Below, piece after piece: positions 52,314-63,748 of a stretch of 64,000 nt of DNA (positions within the stretch are counted from its first letter, which is position 1; each line of letters starts with the position of its first letter). The DNA comes from Liolophura sinensis (lineage: Eukaryota > Mollusca > Polyplacophora > Chitonida > Chitonidae). A model generated the notes under the pieces. That model saw nothing but the letters and a program-made list of their open reading frames with translations. It made no database searches and had not been told where the DNA came from. The position numbers and the translations under genes are program-made. Where the stretch lies: the NCBI RefSeq assembly GCF_032854445.1, contig NC_088299.1:14749608-14813607 (forward strand), given 5' to 3'.

Positions 52314-53777
52314 TTACACGCGTTCTGTCACTGTGGGGATTTGTGCACTACTTTTCCTTGGAGAATTTCGAAAATATTTGTCTCGTGAACATGTCCTGCA
52401 GCAGAAATGATCCTTGACAGCATCTCGCAGACTGGTACAGCAGCAGACGTAGACAGCAAAGTTCAGTAAGGGGTTCAGAGCGTAAAACATGGTGGATACT
52501 AAAACTCGTGTGAGAAACTCCAGTATCGGCTTCCGGAAGATGCCGAGTCCGTGAACGGCCACGGTTGTCACTGTCGTGGCCACCATGATATTGCAAATGA
52601 CAAAAGCAGAGAGACTTGCGATAAGAACCCGCTCGATTTGAACTTTGCGGTTGCTTTTAGCATTGCTGGTTCTAGCTGCTTTCAAAGTTTGTTGTGTTTT
52701 TTGTGCTAAACGGAGTTTTAGAATAACCATGATATTTACCATAACCACCAATATCACAGGCACTAAGACAACTGCAATAGCATAAAACAGATACTCGATT
52801 CTGATATGGAGTTTGTCGTTCCCAAACTTTGTATAATACCATACATGTAAAGTATCGCTTGTAACGGGATCGATTTTAGTCTTCACAGCAATAGAAAAAA
52901 AACGTGTAAGATTGGTTAAAACTGACATAATGAAAATACAGATGACAACTTTCTTGGCCCGTGATTCGCTACTAATAATATGTGCTCTAAGTGGACGGTA
53001 AACGGCTATTAGACGTTCTACTCCAAACGCGCTTACAACCCAAGCGTTTGCGGCCATGAAAATAAAATTAAATGGGAAAAGATATGCCACGTAATAGCTG
53101 TAAAAGTTTTGCCAGGATCTGCTTGCTGAGATGGCGTCGTATTTGTGAAGGATAGGGACAATGGCTGCTAGTATTGAGAAGAGATTAGCGGAGGCTATTC
53201 CTCTGATATAGACAGTAGCGCTGGATTTGAACATGTCGCTTCGCAGAATCACCAATGTCGTGATGCAGCTCAACAACCCGAGCAGGTTCACAATCGGGTC
53301 GTACACTCTTCTGACAAAAGACTCGACAATCCGGAAGGTTTGCATTGTCGCTCTGTCATCTGCATTGAGCGTAATATTATCATTCAGTTCCTGACTCCTG
53401 TTGCTGGCTTTATTTTCGCTAACATCGCTAACGGCTGGAGTGAAGTTTCTGGATAGCCTGCTTTTCGACCGATCTGACAGAATTCCGGTCAGATTAACTT
53501 TAGATGACGTCATGAAGATGAGCGGCCGACGGGAATCCCTTTTGGATGACGTGACCGGGATAAGAATTGGACGGGAATGCGCTTTAGATGATGTCATCGG
53601 GTTGAATGTCGGACTGGATTTCGTAGATGACGTCACCGACATGAAAGGCTGACGCGAATTCGCTTTAAATGACGTCATCGGGATGAATGTTTGACGGGAA
53701 TTCGTACTGAATGACGTCACTGGGATGACTGTCTGACGGAAGCATGTGATGATAAGTAACAGGAAATACATCTTCAT
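52314..53777 (-). CDS. Divergent class A G-protein-coupled receptor
   Basis: The frame from ATG 53775-53777 to TAA encodes 487 residues in one exon. It starts with a signal-peptide-like MKMYFLLLIITCFRQ, then six ~15-residue repeats, then seven hydrophobic helices. Receptor landmarks are AFGVERLIAVYRPLRA (ERL where DRY is usual), YAIAVVLVPVILVVMVNIMV in helix 5, and YALNPLLNFAVYVCC in helix 7, followed by a Cys-rich palmitoylation-like tail. The NPxxNFxxY arrangement recalls FMRFamide-receptor-like peptide receptors. The usual helix 3/loop 2 cysteines, helix 2 Asp and helix 6 CWxP are absent. A further in-frame ATG exists at 53859-53861, but a strong acceptor (GTTTTTTCTGCAG) lies between the two, so the inner start is preferred. 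The ligand is unknown. Confidence 0.88.
   Translation of the reverse strand: MKMYFLLLIITCFRQTVIPVTSFSTNSRQTFIPMTSFKANSRQPFMSVTSSTKSSPTFNPMTSSKAHSRPILIPVTSSKRDSRRPLIFMTSSKVNLTGILSDRSKSRLSRNFTPAVSDVSENKASNRSQELNDNITLNADDRATMQTFRIVESFVRRVYDPIVNLLGLLSCITTLVILRSDMFKSSATVYIRGIASANLFSILAAIVPILHKYDAISASRSWQNFYSYYVAYLFPFNFIFMAANAWVVSAFGVERLIAVYRPLRAHIISSESRAKKVVICIFIMSVLTNLTRFFSIAVKTKIDPVTSDTLHVWYYTKFGNDKLHIRIEYLFYAIAVVLVPVILVVMVNIMVILKLRLAQKTQQTLKAARTSNAKSNRKVQIERVLIASLSAFVICNIMVATTVTTVAVHGLGIFRKPILEFLTRVLVSTMFYALNPLLNFAVYVCCCTSLRDAVKDHFCCRTCSRDKYFRNSPRKSSAQIPTVTERV
53505..53719 (-). repeat. ~45-bp coding tandem repeat carrying CRE-like palindromes
   Basis: The repeated peptide (P/x)(V/M)TSSKxxSRxxxI is encoded by units of about 42-45 bp. 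Each unit places a TGACGTCA or a one-base variant at the MTS/VTS codons: perfect copies at 53505-53512, 53628-53635, 53670-53677 and 53712-53719, with variants near 53547 (TGACGTGA) and 53589 (TGATGTCA). Confidence 0.88.
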
Positions 53778-53789
53778 TCTATTTTCCTG

Positions 53790-56700
53790 CAGAAAAAACA
53801 TTAATTCATATAAACCGAAAGTGACTTGACGAAATATTTTATTGTTTATTATTTTGTTCATAAATAAAAATGCATATTATTTAATTCAAGTAATTGATGT
53901 TTAATGCAGTGCTGAAATAATTTTCACTTATTCCACTGAGGCTAGGTTTATGAATGAAGGAAATCGATCAGAACTTGGAGGAGAACCACCGACGGAAGGA
54001 AATTAAATGTGATGGAGGGGAGGGGGGTCAACTATCACAGCACATCAGACAAGGGTCCAGGGGCCACCTAGGCCCCGGAAGCTCCGAAACTCTAGATTAT
54101 CCGTACATGAGATCTCATCTATTTTGTGGCATGTGGAGGTGGAGGTCTGAAAGGTAGAGTCGTAAAAATGATATTCTGACGTTTTTAACGGGTATCCCAG
54201 CACGTTAGGCAGGGGTCCAGTGGCCCCATAGGACCCATAGGCCCCGGTCTCTCCTGGACCTTAGATTGTCATAGACGTACCTGTATACTTGAACAGACAT
54301 TCAAAGATGGAGCTCTGAGACGTGGGGTTTAATGAGTATAGAGGCGTAAATTCGACATGGTTAGATTCTTTGTGGGGGGCCGGGTGGGGAATGGCGGTTC
54401 AAAAGTGTACCCGAGAAAATGTGACCAGGGGTCGCCTAGATAGTCGTAGAGACCAGTTGTCAATCATTCAGTTAAGTCAATTGTTGTGCCCAGAGACGTA
54501 CATGTAGGGTTTTAAAGACTACGGAGCAAAGAATTGACAATCATTGTGTTGGGTTTGGGAGTCGTGGTTTTCAGTGTAATGTTGGGACCCCAACTTTTAT
54601 ATGACAGCCACAGATGAGTGTCTTTGGCAAATTTGTTCACTTGTAAAAGGCTTCGTAAAAGAACCTTATTTGATCGAGAGAAAATAAAGAATTTCTAAAC
54701 TTCAATATAATTTTTAACACTTTCTTACATGTACCTGTACTTCACGTTATTTGCGAAAACCAAAGAGAATCTAGCTCTAAATTGTGTAGCAGCCAAAGCT
54801 GTGTATTAAGCCAGGCGCAGTTATAGATAAATAAATATCAATCTTGTATGTACTTTATCTGTTTGGTTAAGAAACGAGGATGTTTACCTAGTTTTTGTTG
54901 TTCATTTTAGTACAGTATTAAAATGTGGAAGATTTTAGAATTACAAAATTACAGAACTACAGTATATACTTTCCTGTCGGATCAAATTCTTCCTGGCCCG
55001 TGAAAAAGGGGGGATAGGGGTGGGGGGCAAGTATATCCGAGGCCTCTTCGCCGTCAGGGCCCGTGACCTTTGTTACGCTAATGTTTGTCACGATCAAAGT
55101 CTGCATTTCAAACAGTTCAGGTGACGGAAATCGATGAATTCATATCTATCATTAAAGACGTTTTTACTGATGAAAAAAATTCTGTGTATTTGAAAGTTTA
55201 CTCAGTAACAGTGTATCACAGGTTACAACAACTGGTTATCTTGCAAACTTCGGGCGTCATAATATTAGTATACCAATCGTCAACTCCAATTGACGTTCTA
55301 TGTTAATGATCTAATGATAAGACCAGTGTCCAAAACAATGACCAACAGCAATTAACCCACCAAAGAATTAAGGTTTATAAATCAAAGAAAAAATAATAGG
55401 ACGGATTTATTTATCGGCCATAATGTAACAAGCTAAGATTAAGTAGTACATATATATCTGTATTAGTTGTTATACCTATATGCTGCGTGAGCTCAGTCTC
55501 AGTTGACTTTTCTCGGTGATAAATCCATGAATTGTGACTTTCAACTGCAACAAGAGTGAGTAAGTGAGTGCTTGGGGTTTAACGTCGTACTTAAAAATAT
55601 TTCAGTTTTTCAGACGACGAAGGAATCCTTACACTGCATGTAATGTGCTTCCATGTTGCAGGACTATCGCTCTTTTATAAAGTGCTGCTTCACCGAGACG
55701 TCTTACTGAAGACAAGTAAGGCGCCCCGCATGATAGGGGTCAACCAGTCCTTGCACTATCGCCTTCATGCTGAATGCCAAGCTAGGAAGTTACAACTTTC
55801 TCTTTTAAGGTCTTAGGTGTGACTCGACCCAGGATTGACCCTGGATCTACCGCTCCCGAAGCGGACGCTCTACCAACTGTGCTATCGGGGCCTGTAACTG
55901 CAACAAGAAGCTCTATTTTCGCTGCGTGTGTCTGTCTGTCTGTGTCTGTCGGTGGGTCGGTCAGATCATGGTCGGATAAATTTTGGGCACCCCTTCTTTT
56001 CACTATCTTAACAAGTCGCCTAGAGACAAGGGCGTCATATTTTGTTAAGTCATACTGAGAGAAATACACTAGTGAGTAATGGAGGCTTGACTGGCCATGC
56101 ATATAATAAGCATTTCAAGTTAAATACGATGTATACAGAATAAAAAATAAAAAATCCTGAAAATTTTTAGCATTCTAGATCAATTATAAAATTCATCCTG
56201 CCAGTAGCACTATTTTCATAGAGCCAACTCACATTTATTTCCTTTTTTTCACAACAGAATAATAAGGCTCTAAAATTGTTCACTTACGTATCGTTGCCAG
56301 TCAATATTATGGATGGAAGAAACAGGAGTGTTGGGTTAAACCACCAGCCATTGGCACATATTGACCTTCATGGTTGAAAACCACGCAAAATGAACACACC
56401 TATAGAATTCTTGTTTCTTCTTGCCTCCCACACTACTTTGTTATTTAAGGAATTTGAATGCGTTCCACACTGAAATTATGTGCTATAAATGCATTGTTGC
56501 ACATCTTCATGGTTATTCATACCTTGTCCGCTGCAACGCCGTGACTATTTCCACAACTTGCTAAAACATACGTGGAAACTCTCCAGTCAGAATTTAGCAC
56601 AGCATGTCGAAGTTCTTAAGCATTTGCAAACACTGCTATGTATTATCCCGTTCCACGAAGCTATCTCCACCCTACAAACTTCATGCAACTGTCTTGCTAA

Positions 56701-57960
56701 AACTTTTTTGTCCGTTAAGCAGTAGGCGGAAGTATGCGTTGAGCATCCAGGCTTTATTTTACCTTCGTAGGGCAAGAAAGAAAAAAAAAACCCCGAGACA
56801 TGAAAACCGGCCAACGTTAACACATCTGCTCTTTGTTCCGTTTCTTCATGCATGAGGAATTCAGCTACTGTTGCGAGTCATAAATTGGCCGACAACGTCT
56901 TACAAAACTCATTTTTATGACTCACCAGACATGCCCGCCGGTAAAATCTCGTAATTGTGGTCGACAGCTTTTAATTTTATCAGGTGGCTAAATTTTCAAG
57001 GAAGAAACAGCAAGACGTGCTTGACGAGGAATATCCATATCCTGATCTTATTTCCTTAAACGCACATTTATTTTTTACACCTGCAAGCTTTTCCAGGTCG
57101 AAAAAAACTAATGAAGCCATGATAAAGTTTATTCCTGCTATTACATCCTCCACTGTCGCCAGGTCATATTCGCAGGGTCGGAACAGGATTCACCTGCTCC
57201 ACAGACCGCGGGATCACGAAGCAATCACGAAGACAAATCATTAAACTTGGTATGTTCCTTACCGTAATTTCAACTGAAATTTGTTTTACAATAGTTTACC
57301 CAGAATTTACGTTGTCAAACAATATTGTGCCCTTGTTACGTCAGAAATAATTTTGAAGCGATTTGAAATTTTGACAAATCTAAGATAGCTTCGTGACCCC
57401 GGAGCCAGGCAGCAAGTTGTCCGCACAAAAGGCAGTACGGAAAGATAAATGCCCCTCTTCATGTGCCAACGGGGAAACACTAAGAGATTATTCACGCGAT
57501 GAGGAATCTCCCTGCAACGTGAACTGTACCCCTGAACATGAGTAAATACCAAAACGTGCGAATCTCATGATAAAGGTAAACTCGTCTAAGCGGCTATACC
57601 ACAGACCTTTAAGAAAAATCCGAATTCGCTAATCTATTCAAACTGTTTAGGAAAACCTCAATTTATCGCCTGAACTACATTTACCATGTATTTAAGTCTG
57701 AAAAGTATGATACACAAAACAAATCTTAGGAACTTTGTCACACCTGCACAAACGTGGCTGACAGTTTGTAAAGGTAATTATTCGTGATATTCTGAAATAA
57801 CAAAAACCCCATTGGACTTGCGCTGATTGATTTTTGCCCAAAAATTCCAGTTTGGTCTCTTTAAATGAATTTCACACCATAAACTCAATAACACAGGCAA
57901 GTGGCTATAGCACATAAGCAATTAGAAGTAATACACAAAACACGCACGAACATTTTAAGT
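53790..57960. other. Gene-poor region
   Basis: No supported gene was found. It holds an old SINE-like remnant (about 53890-54010), two degenerate direct repeats at 54031-54175 and 54187-54330 (CAGGGGTCCAGNGGCC; TAGGCCCCGG), a full family B SINE (55555-55895) and a short SINE remnant near 56285-56335. Open frames at 56489-57244 have no recognisable domain or splice context. Confidence 0.6.
55555..55895 (-). mobile_element. Full-length family B SINE with 12-bp TSD
   Basis: On the plus strand it opens with the tail (GTGAGTGCTTGGGGTTTAAC; GTCGTACTTAAAAATATT) and ends with the tRNA-like head (GCTCTACCAACTGTGCTATC). The head holds box B-like CAGGATTGACCCTGGATC. The duplication AACTGCAACAAG is perfect at 55543-55554 and 55896-55907. 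This is the reference copy for family B in the window. Confidence 0.92.
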
Positions 57961-59346
57961 TATCATTTTTTTAAATTTATTTACAGCCCTTGTTGATTTG
58001 ACCGCGTTAATTAGGTGATCAGAATATACTTGGGAAGGCCAATTGTCCTGTTGCAGAGTTCAGCAACGCACTTCCCATCAGGACAAGCACAGCATTTCTG
58101 TGTCCTCCCGGTTTTGAAGCATTCCATTTACGGTTTTTACTGGAACATGTCCGTGAAGTAAGAGGCCATTTTCACCAATTGTCAGCTTGTGTCAATACAC
58201 AGGTTTTGTGACCACCATTTCGCGGGGAACATGGTCAAACACAAATAAATATCTTCCCTCAAGTCCTCTCAATACAACAGTCCTTTATCTGCAATCCATC
58301 ACAAAGGCAGCTTTTTCCAACATTCCAATTTCATCAATATAATATATATATAAATTTATATATATATATTTTTAATATTTATATAATCAATCACAATGAA
58401 GGCTACCACCCAATTTACAACATCTGAAATCAAATTTGCTAATTATACAGTTTTCAAATCAGTGTAAACAGTTGCATATACATTATGCTCCACTTCTGCG
58501 AGAGAAAAGAGAAAATAACCCTCTTACATTTTAGGGAGGGGAAATCATATAAACCACAATGACACTATGGGCACAAAATCGGCTTGAAAATTCTCGCATT
58601 ATTTATACCACTGAGCCGCTTTTTTGTATCACCTAAGCTTAAAGAAGGTTTTCAGCTTTGAATCCAAAAAAAATGCATATGCTGGTCTCCGCTGAAAAAT
58701 GTTCAATGTGGTCTGCTTAACAAAGAGGAAGATATCATGGGTTGAAGAGCTATTCAACTCCACACACGTATTTCCTAAGAAGGTCCAAGCCATCAAGAAT
58801 TAGCACCAGATGATATCAGGGGCTGCCCCATACGCCCCTGTTTTAGCTGGGTCTGGCCAGCACCAGCTTCACGCAGTGTACTCCTCCCCAAACAGAGTTT
58901 GTCCATGTCAGAGATACGATTTTACGAGTATGTATGCAAAAAATAAAAGAAAAAGAAAAAAAAACAGTTGGCATTTTTCTCTTGCCTGAAAATGGAGCAA
59001 AAAAAAAAAAATAAAAAAAATTAACTCAAAATATAAAACCCCTTTGAATTTCACATTTAAGTTACGACCATTTGCCGTACAGATATATCTTCATTCACAT
59101 GTACTATTCAACAGTAATAAGTATTCACAAAAACAACAACCAGGAAGCAGGGGTCCTAAACTCGATTCCACACGCGGCTTCATAAATATACAGCAACTCC
59201 AAATTCCAGATGGCATGTGCAGAAAAGTGGGCCGCCTTGTACATAGCGTTGCAAAACTTGTAATAAATGAATTTTCGCGAATCTGTTGCACGTGGTCTTG
59301 CTGACCACAGCTGTGACGATAATTATAATCCTAATTGTGGCGCGTT
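57961..59346 (-). other. Probable eIF4G 3' UTR and flank
   Basis: Downstream of the eIF4G stop there is no gene on either strand. The sequence is AT-rich with a TATATA run near 58335-58372 and A-rich tracts near 58940-59030. A minus-strand AATAAA (plus TTTATT near 57977) is a candidate end signal. The decayed fragment at 58011-58300 lies inside this stretch. Confidence 0.4.
58011..58300 (-). pseudogene. Unrecognised decayed coding fragment, Cys-rich end
   Basis: Minus-strand translation is coherent but broken. EGRYLFVFDHVPREMVVTKP is followed by VY, a TGA, then HKLTIGENGLLLHGHVPVKT. After a one-base shift, ECFKTGRTQKCCACPDGKC and ELCNRTIGLPKYILIT run to a TAA at 58011-58013. I do not recognise the family. 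The Cys cluster could be a zinc-binding transposase end, but this is a guess. It may overlap the eIF4G 3' UTR. Confidence 0.35.
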
Positions 59347-62300
59347 TCAGCTGTCCTCTTGTGACTCGTCTTCTGTCTCGCCCAGCCAGGTGAAGAACTG
59401 CACCACCTGTTTTAACGCCACGCCTTTGCCCTCCTGCTCACCAGCATCCTTGCTCGCTTCCCACTGATAGAATGCATCCTCAGATATAATGTCTTCATCA
59501 TAGAGAATCTCAAAAAATGACCGCAACAACCCTACAACATGACAACAAGACTTAGTGTTTGGAAGAAAGAAAATGCCATACAACGCATGAAATACCCCTT
59601 CACCTCAGCTACACCAGATAAGTAGGTTTACATCTTCACTAGTTGCAAACTTGGTAAAAGCTGAACGAAAATTGATTGAATCTAGTAAAGAACAGTGCTT
59701 CCAAGCCTTACAAAATGCACCTTCAATGACCTTGATCTTAAGTTGGGCTGTTCTCCAATATATAGGTTCAAAATGTTGCCTTATACAATACGGTAGCTCA
59801 CTCATTGGAATGTACACGAACTTTAAGCATGCAGAAAATAACTGGACTGCCCACGAGACCCTGCTCAATGAATGGCAAAGCAACACCACATGGCTTTATT
59901 TACGTTTCTAATGTGAAGCCTTGGATTTGTGTATCCAAATTAGCCGACAGCGTACATACCTTGTGGGTACTCCAGTTTATTGGCTAATGTCTGCAGGGCA
60001 TACAAGGCCTGTAGCTCCAGCTCTGCTTGATGGTCGAGATACTTCTGGAGGAGGACTCCACGCTTTTTGATTATTGTCTCGTCTACCTTACAGGCAGGCG
60101 CTGAACCTTAAGTACAGAAACAATGTCCCTTTTGTAGTTCTGGTCTAAATGGGGTGTCAACATATGATCACAGGTGTCATTTTTCGCAATAAATTATCAT
60201 TACTCTGCACTGTGACAGAAGGAAAAGAGGGCAATGTTTTGTACAGTTGTTACTTTGCTCATTTATTATGTTAAGCTGTTCAGTGCATCAACTAGTTTTC
60301 TCACAAACCATTTGTCAAATTTGTCAACTCTTTCACTTACTAATAAATTTGTCACATACCTTTGATAGCACTACGACAGACTAGGGACATGAGGCATCTG
60401 ATGAACTGAGGGGACTTCACATTCTCTTCATCTACATTACCCTGGCAAAGCAATAAATGACAAATGCAATTATCTGCTGCTCATTTACTGAGGCGTTGGT
60501 CAAAAAGATTTTACTGTGTTCTTGGGTCATTTACTCAGTTTTCCTCTTTCACCAATATGGCAACATATGCATGTCTGTATAAGTGGAGAAATCTCTTCAA
60601 TAAATTGGCTCCTCTGGCTCTGCTCGGTTTCCTCCCACCATAATGCGGGTTGCTGTCATATACGTGAGATTCTCTCTTTGACATGAAGACCAATGAAGTA
60701 AATTAGAAATTTGGCCAAGGTCACTTGTTTACCAGAGGCACTCACAATTTCTTCCTATCATAAATCTAAAAGTGAATAATTCTCACTTGTGCATTTAACA
60801 TCAAACAAAATGTAATTAAAATACCTTAGTACAATGACATTTACATAACCTCTTTCACATAAAATTCTAGTGCTCAGATCTCAAGTCAACATGGTTCCGA
60901 AGAACAAGGAGAAATAAGATGTCTGTCCTACAGCATGTAATGTTGAATTTATACAGAAGAAAAAGTAGTATATTATTTTTGCAATAAAAGCTGACAAGGT
61001 CTTAGGGCCTCTAGGAGAGGCTTGAAGACAATTTTGCAGAAGTCTACATGTCTTACATTTAATCTATAATAATCAAATTCTTCAAAAACAAACCACAATG
61101 GTCATTTATAACTGCTGAACCTCCGCAGTAGGTCAGATTATGTAGATGAGGCTTCTAATTACCTCGATCCAATCAAACACCTCTTCATTATCACTGTTTT
61201 GGGTTAGAAGAAGTCTCTCTAACTCTGACTGGATATTCTCGCTGGAGACAGAGGCACTTCTTGGTTGGGCCTCTTCCGCCAGGGTAAACTCTAATTTCTG
61301 AAAAACAAAAGACAATGTTCACTGCATTTAGTTGGGACAGCCGCTACCAATTCTAAGTCGAATCGACTACCACTAGCTGATGCCTTGAGTATTGGACTGG
61401 ACTGACAAACTGACCGCAAGTTTATTAATGAGCTAAATATTGCACCCAACAATTGGTGAATGTTGCCATTCTCTCATCTCTTACTGGGACTGATAGTACA
61501 AATGAACTCACCTTATCTTTAATAAACTGCTTAACATCTGATTCTGGAACGAAATCCGTCCATACAAGGCTAGAGGCTTTCCACAATTCTCCGACTTTTA
61601 AATGGCCCTGGGGGGAAAAAAAATAAATAAAGTGATTAGCTTACTAACATACGAAAGGGATGTCTTACATGAAAGATAAAAATTTGATGTCCTAGACAAT
61701 GAAATTCATGCATGTTCTCACAGACAAACAGAAAGCCTGACATACCCATGTCACTTGAATAATCAATGCCGAAATTGTTTGGTTTCGTCATGATCATTCT
61801 GAATAAAAAAAAAACAGTCAAAAGATTCCAGTTGAAAATTGTGCAGACAAGTTTCTATAAAAAAGGGAAACAACTGACCAGCCGATGAGCAGCATCATGC
61901 AGCACCTCAGAGACGAGTACACCAGCCTTGTTGCTCTGTTTAAGTGGATCACAGACTTGCTTCAGGAAGTTGAGGGGGACACTGCCATCCTGGACCATGG
62001 GACCTATCAGCTCGCCCAAATATGTCCAGATTTTAGGGATGTCAATCTCCATGTCCTCTGCATACTCTAGAACCTTCCCTAACCTGATAGAAGCAAACAA
62101 GTTCATTTATCAGTCTGACTGCTGTTCAATGTTGTAGTCAATTGAAAATATTTCACTTAGATGATTTGTATCACCTTAAGTTTAGCATTTTTCAAGTGAC
62201 ACATTTTGCTTGATTCTAATTAATTCACCCATGTTGTAGGGTCAATTAAGAGATTTATGTAAAAAGCGACTTTTTTTTATGAGGAAAACTTAAGTGTTGG

Positions 62301-63579
62301 CATCAAAAGGAAAATTTTAATGGCTTAATGCACCTCTGAAAGGGCATTTCTACATACCAAGTTTTAGGTTAAATACGGTGCTCCAATATATAGGTGGATA
62401 AGATCAGCCAAAGCCAGAAATGAAACCATGTGAATTACTCATTTCCACAAAACTTCAAATCTTTAAACCTTAGTGTCAAATTAGGTTGGCTGATGTCCAA
62501 CCAGTTTGAGTTAATGCATTTCACATCTCATACTTAAAAGCAATGCCGAGAAGCAAGTTTTGTTTATCTAGTCTAAATACTGGTAAAATAGATACCAATC
62601 AAACAGCACAACTCACCCTTTCACATAACAATCTACACTAATTAACTTCTTTTTGACGACATCATGAAGTAAGTTGCCGGTTTGTCTACGAGCTACGTCA
62701 GATCTTTCTATCACATGATTCAGGGCCGCAGCGACAAAGCGGTAAATATTTTCAGGAGAGCGTAGCTCTGATATACACATTTCAGCCTCCTGTCAACATA
62801 GAAAAATAAGAGCTTGTTAGTAAAGCATTTTAAAACTTCACATTTCAGACATTAGGTAATACATAAGTTACCATGCGACATAAAAATTGGACAAATGCTT
62901 CTGGATTTGAACCTAGTCACGTAAATCTACAGCACGCTGACCCTGATAGAGCCCAACTTTTGTATCAGTCTGTCTGACTAGGACTGAGTCCACACCTTCA
63001 ATGTCTGGTAGAATGAAAGTATTTTTACCACAGAGCCAAAACCCACAATTTTTTTGCGATTGAACACTGGATTTGTAAATCTGACACCCTGCAAAAAACT
63101 GAAAATGAAATCTCAGTACCTAATTTGCTGTTTTAAATGTTTGAAGATATAATGATTTCCTTTGCAGCACTCAGGATGAGGAATGAACTGCCCGCATCGG
63201 ATTTTCCGACAAGGATAACTTACTTCATCGTTGGCTACATCTAACCATATTCTCGTCACTCAATATCTAGAAAATCACCACTCTAAAGCTGGAACTGAAT
63301 CAACTCTTTGTGGCCTCTCAAATGAAAGTCCAGCATCTCCACCAAGGGTCACAACGTGTCTGTGTTGCTACACATCAGCTTTAGTCATTTACCTTACTGT
63401 CCTGTATATGTAAATATTCATCCATGATGGCTTTAGTTTTCTTCTCCACTTCCTCATCACTCATATCAGGAGGCGGGGCAGAAACAGGCTTTTCTTCACG
63501 CCGAGGTTCCCGAGAACGGCTGTTTTCTCGGCTATCCTCGCGGGAAGGTGGAGTGTTTCGACCACTGGCAGAGTAAGAC
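59347..63579 (-). CDS. EIF4G: eIF4G C-terminal exons (MA3 and W2 domains), partial
   Basis: eIF4G is the scaffold of the cap-binding translation initiation complex. Seven exons in phase are, in coding order: 63393-63579, 62617-62789, 61879-62083, 61512-61607, 61163-61297, an exon of about 60350-60446, and 59960-60114 followed by the terminal exon 59347-59531 (TGA). The first carries a basic Ser/Arg linker ([20 protein letters not shown]) and [18 protein letters not shown]. The MA3 domain, which binds eIF4A, includes [20 protein letters not shown] and [20 protein letters not shown]. The W2 domain, the Mnk-kinase binding region in eIF4G1/3, ends [20 protein letters not shown] and [19 protein letters not shown] favours the eIF4G1/3 type over DAP5. 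The eIF4E-binding and MIF4G regions lie beyond the right edge. Confidence 0.93.
60604..60690 (+). mobile_element. Family A SINE core fragment in eIF4G intron
   Basis: GGCTCTGCTCGGTTTCCTCC, CACCATAATGCGGGTTGCTG and TCATATACGTGAGATTCT match the SINE core; the tail is degraded. Confidence 0.6.
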
Positions 63580-63748
63580 CTAAAGAATGATCATTTATAA
63601 GTATTCTTGCACAACAGCCGTCGAATCAATTGATGCACGGAGTAGTATACTTTTTATGTTTTAATGTGTAAGATTTTCTATGCAGCACTCAGGACGAGGA
63701 ATTAACTGTCCGCATCTCATTTTCAGACAGGGATAACTTCATTCATCA
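63155..63748 (+). repeat. Direct repeat in and around two eIF4G introns
   Basis: TGCAGCACTCAGGATGAGGA with ATGAACTGCCCGCATCG and GACAAGGATAACTT (63163-63235) recurs as TGCAGCACTCAGGACGAGGA with ATTAACTGTCCGCATC and GACAGGGATAACTT (63681-63748). The copies flank the exon at 63393-63579. They are probably two copies of an unnamed interspersed repeat. Confidence 0.75.

Noticed and set aside
53778-53861. Upstream ATG adding 28 residues to the GPCR
   Set aside because: A strong splice acceptor (GTTTTTTCTGCAG) lies between the two ATGs, and the inner ATG begins a signal-peptide-like sequence.
56489-57244. Several plus-strand open frames as a gene
   Set aside because: No domain, no shared frame and no convincing splice pattern. 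They look like chance frames.
58334-58380. TATA-rich run as a promoter or origin
   Set aside because: It is simple AT microsatellite sequence in a gene flank with no adjacent start signal.
59605-59889. Minus-strand 94-residue frame within eIF4G
   Set aside because: It lies in the intron between the last two eIF4G exons, whose join is in phase without it.
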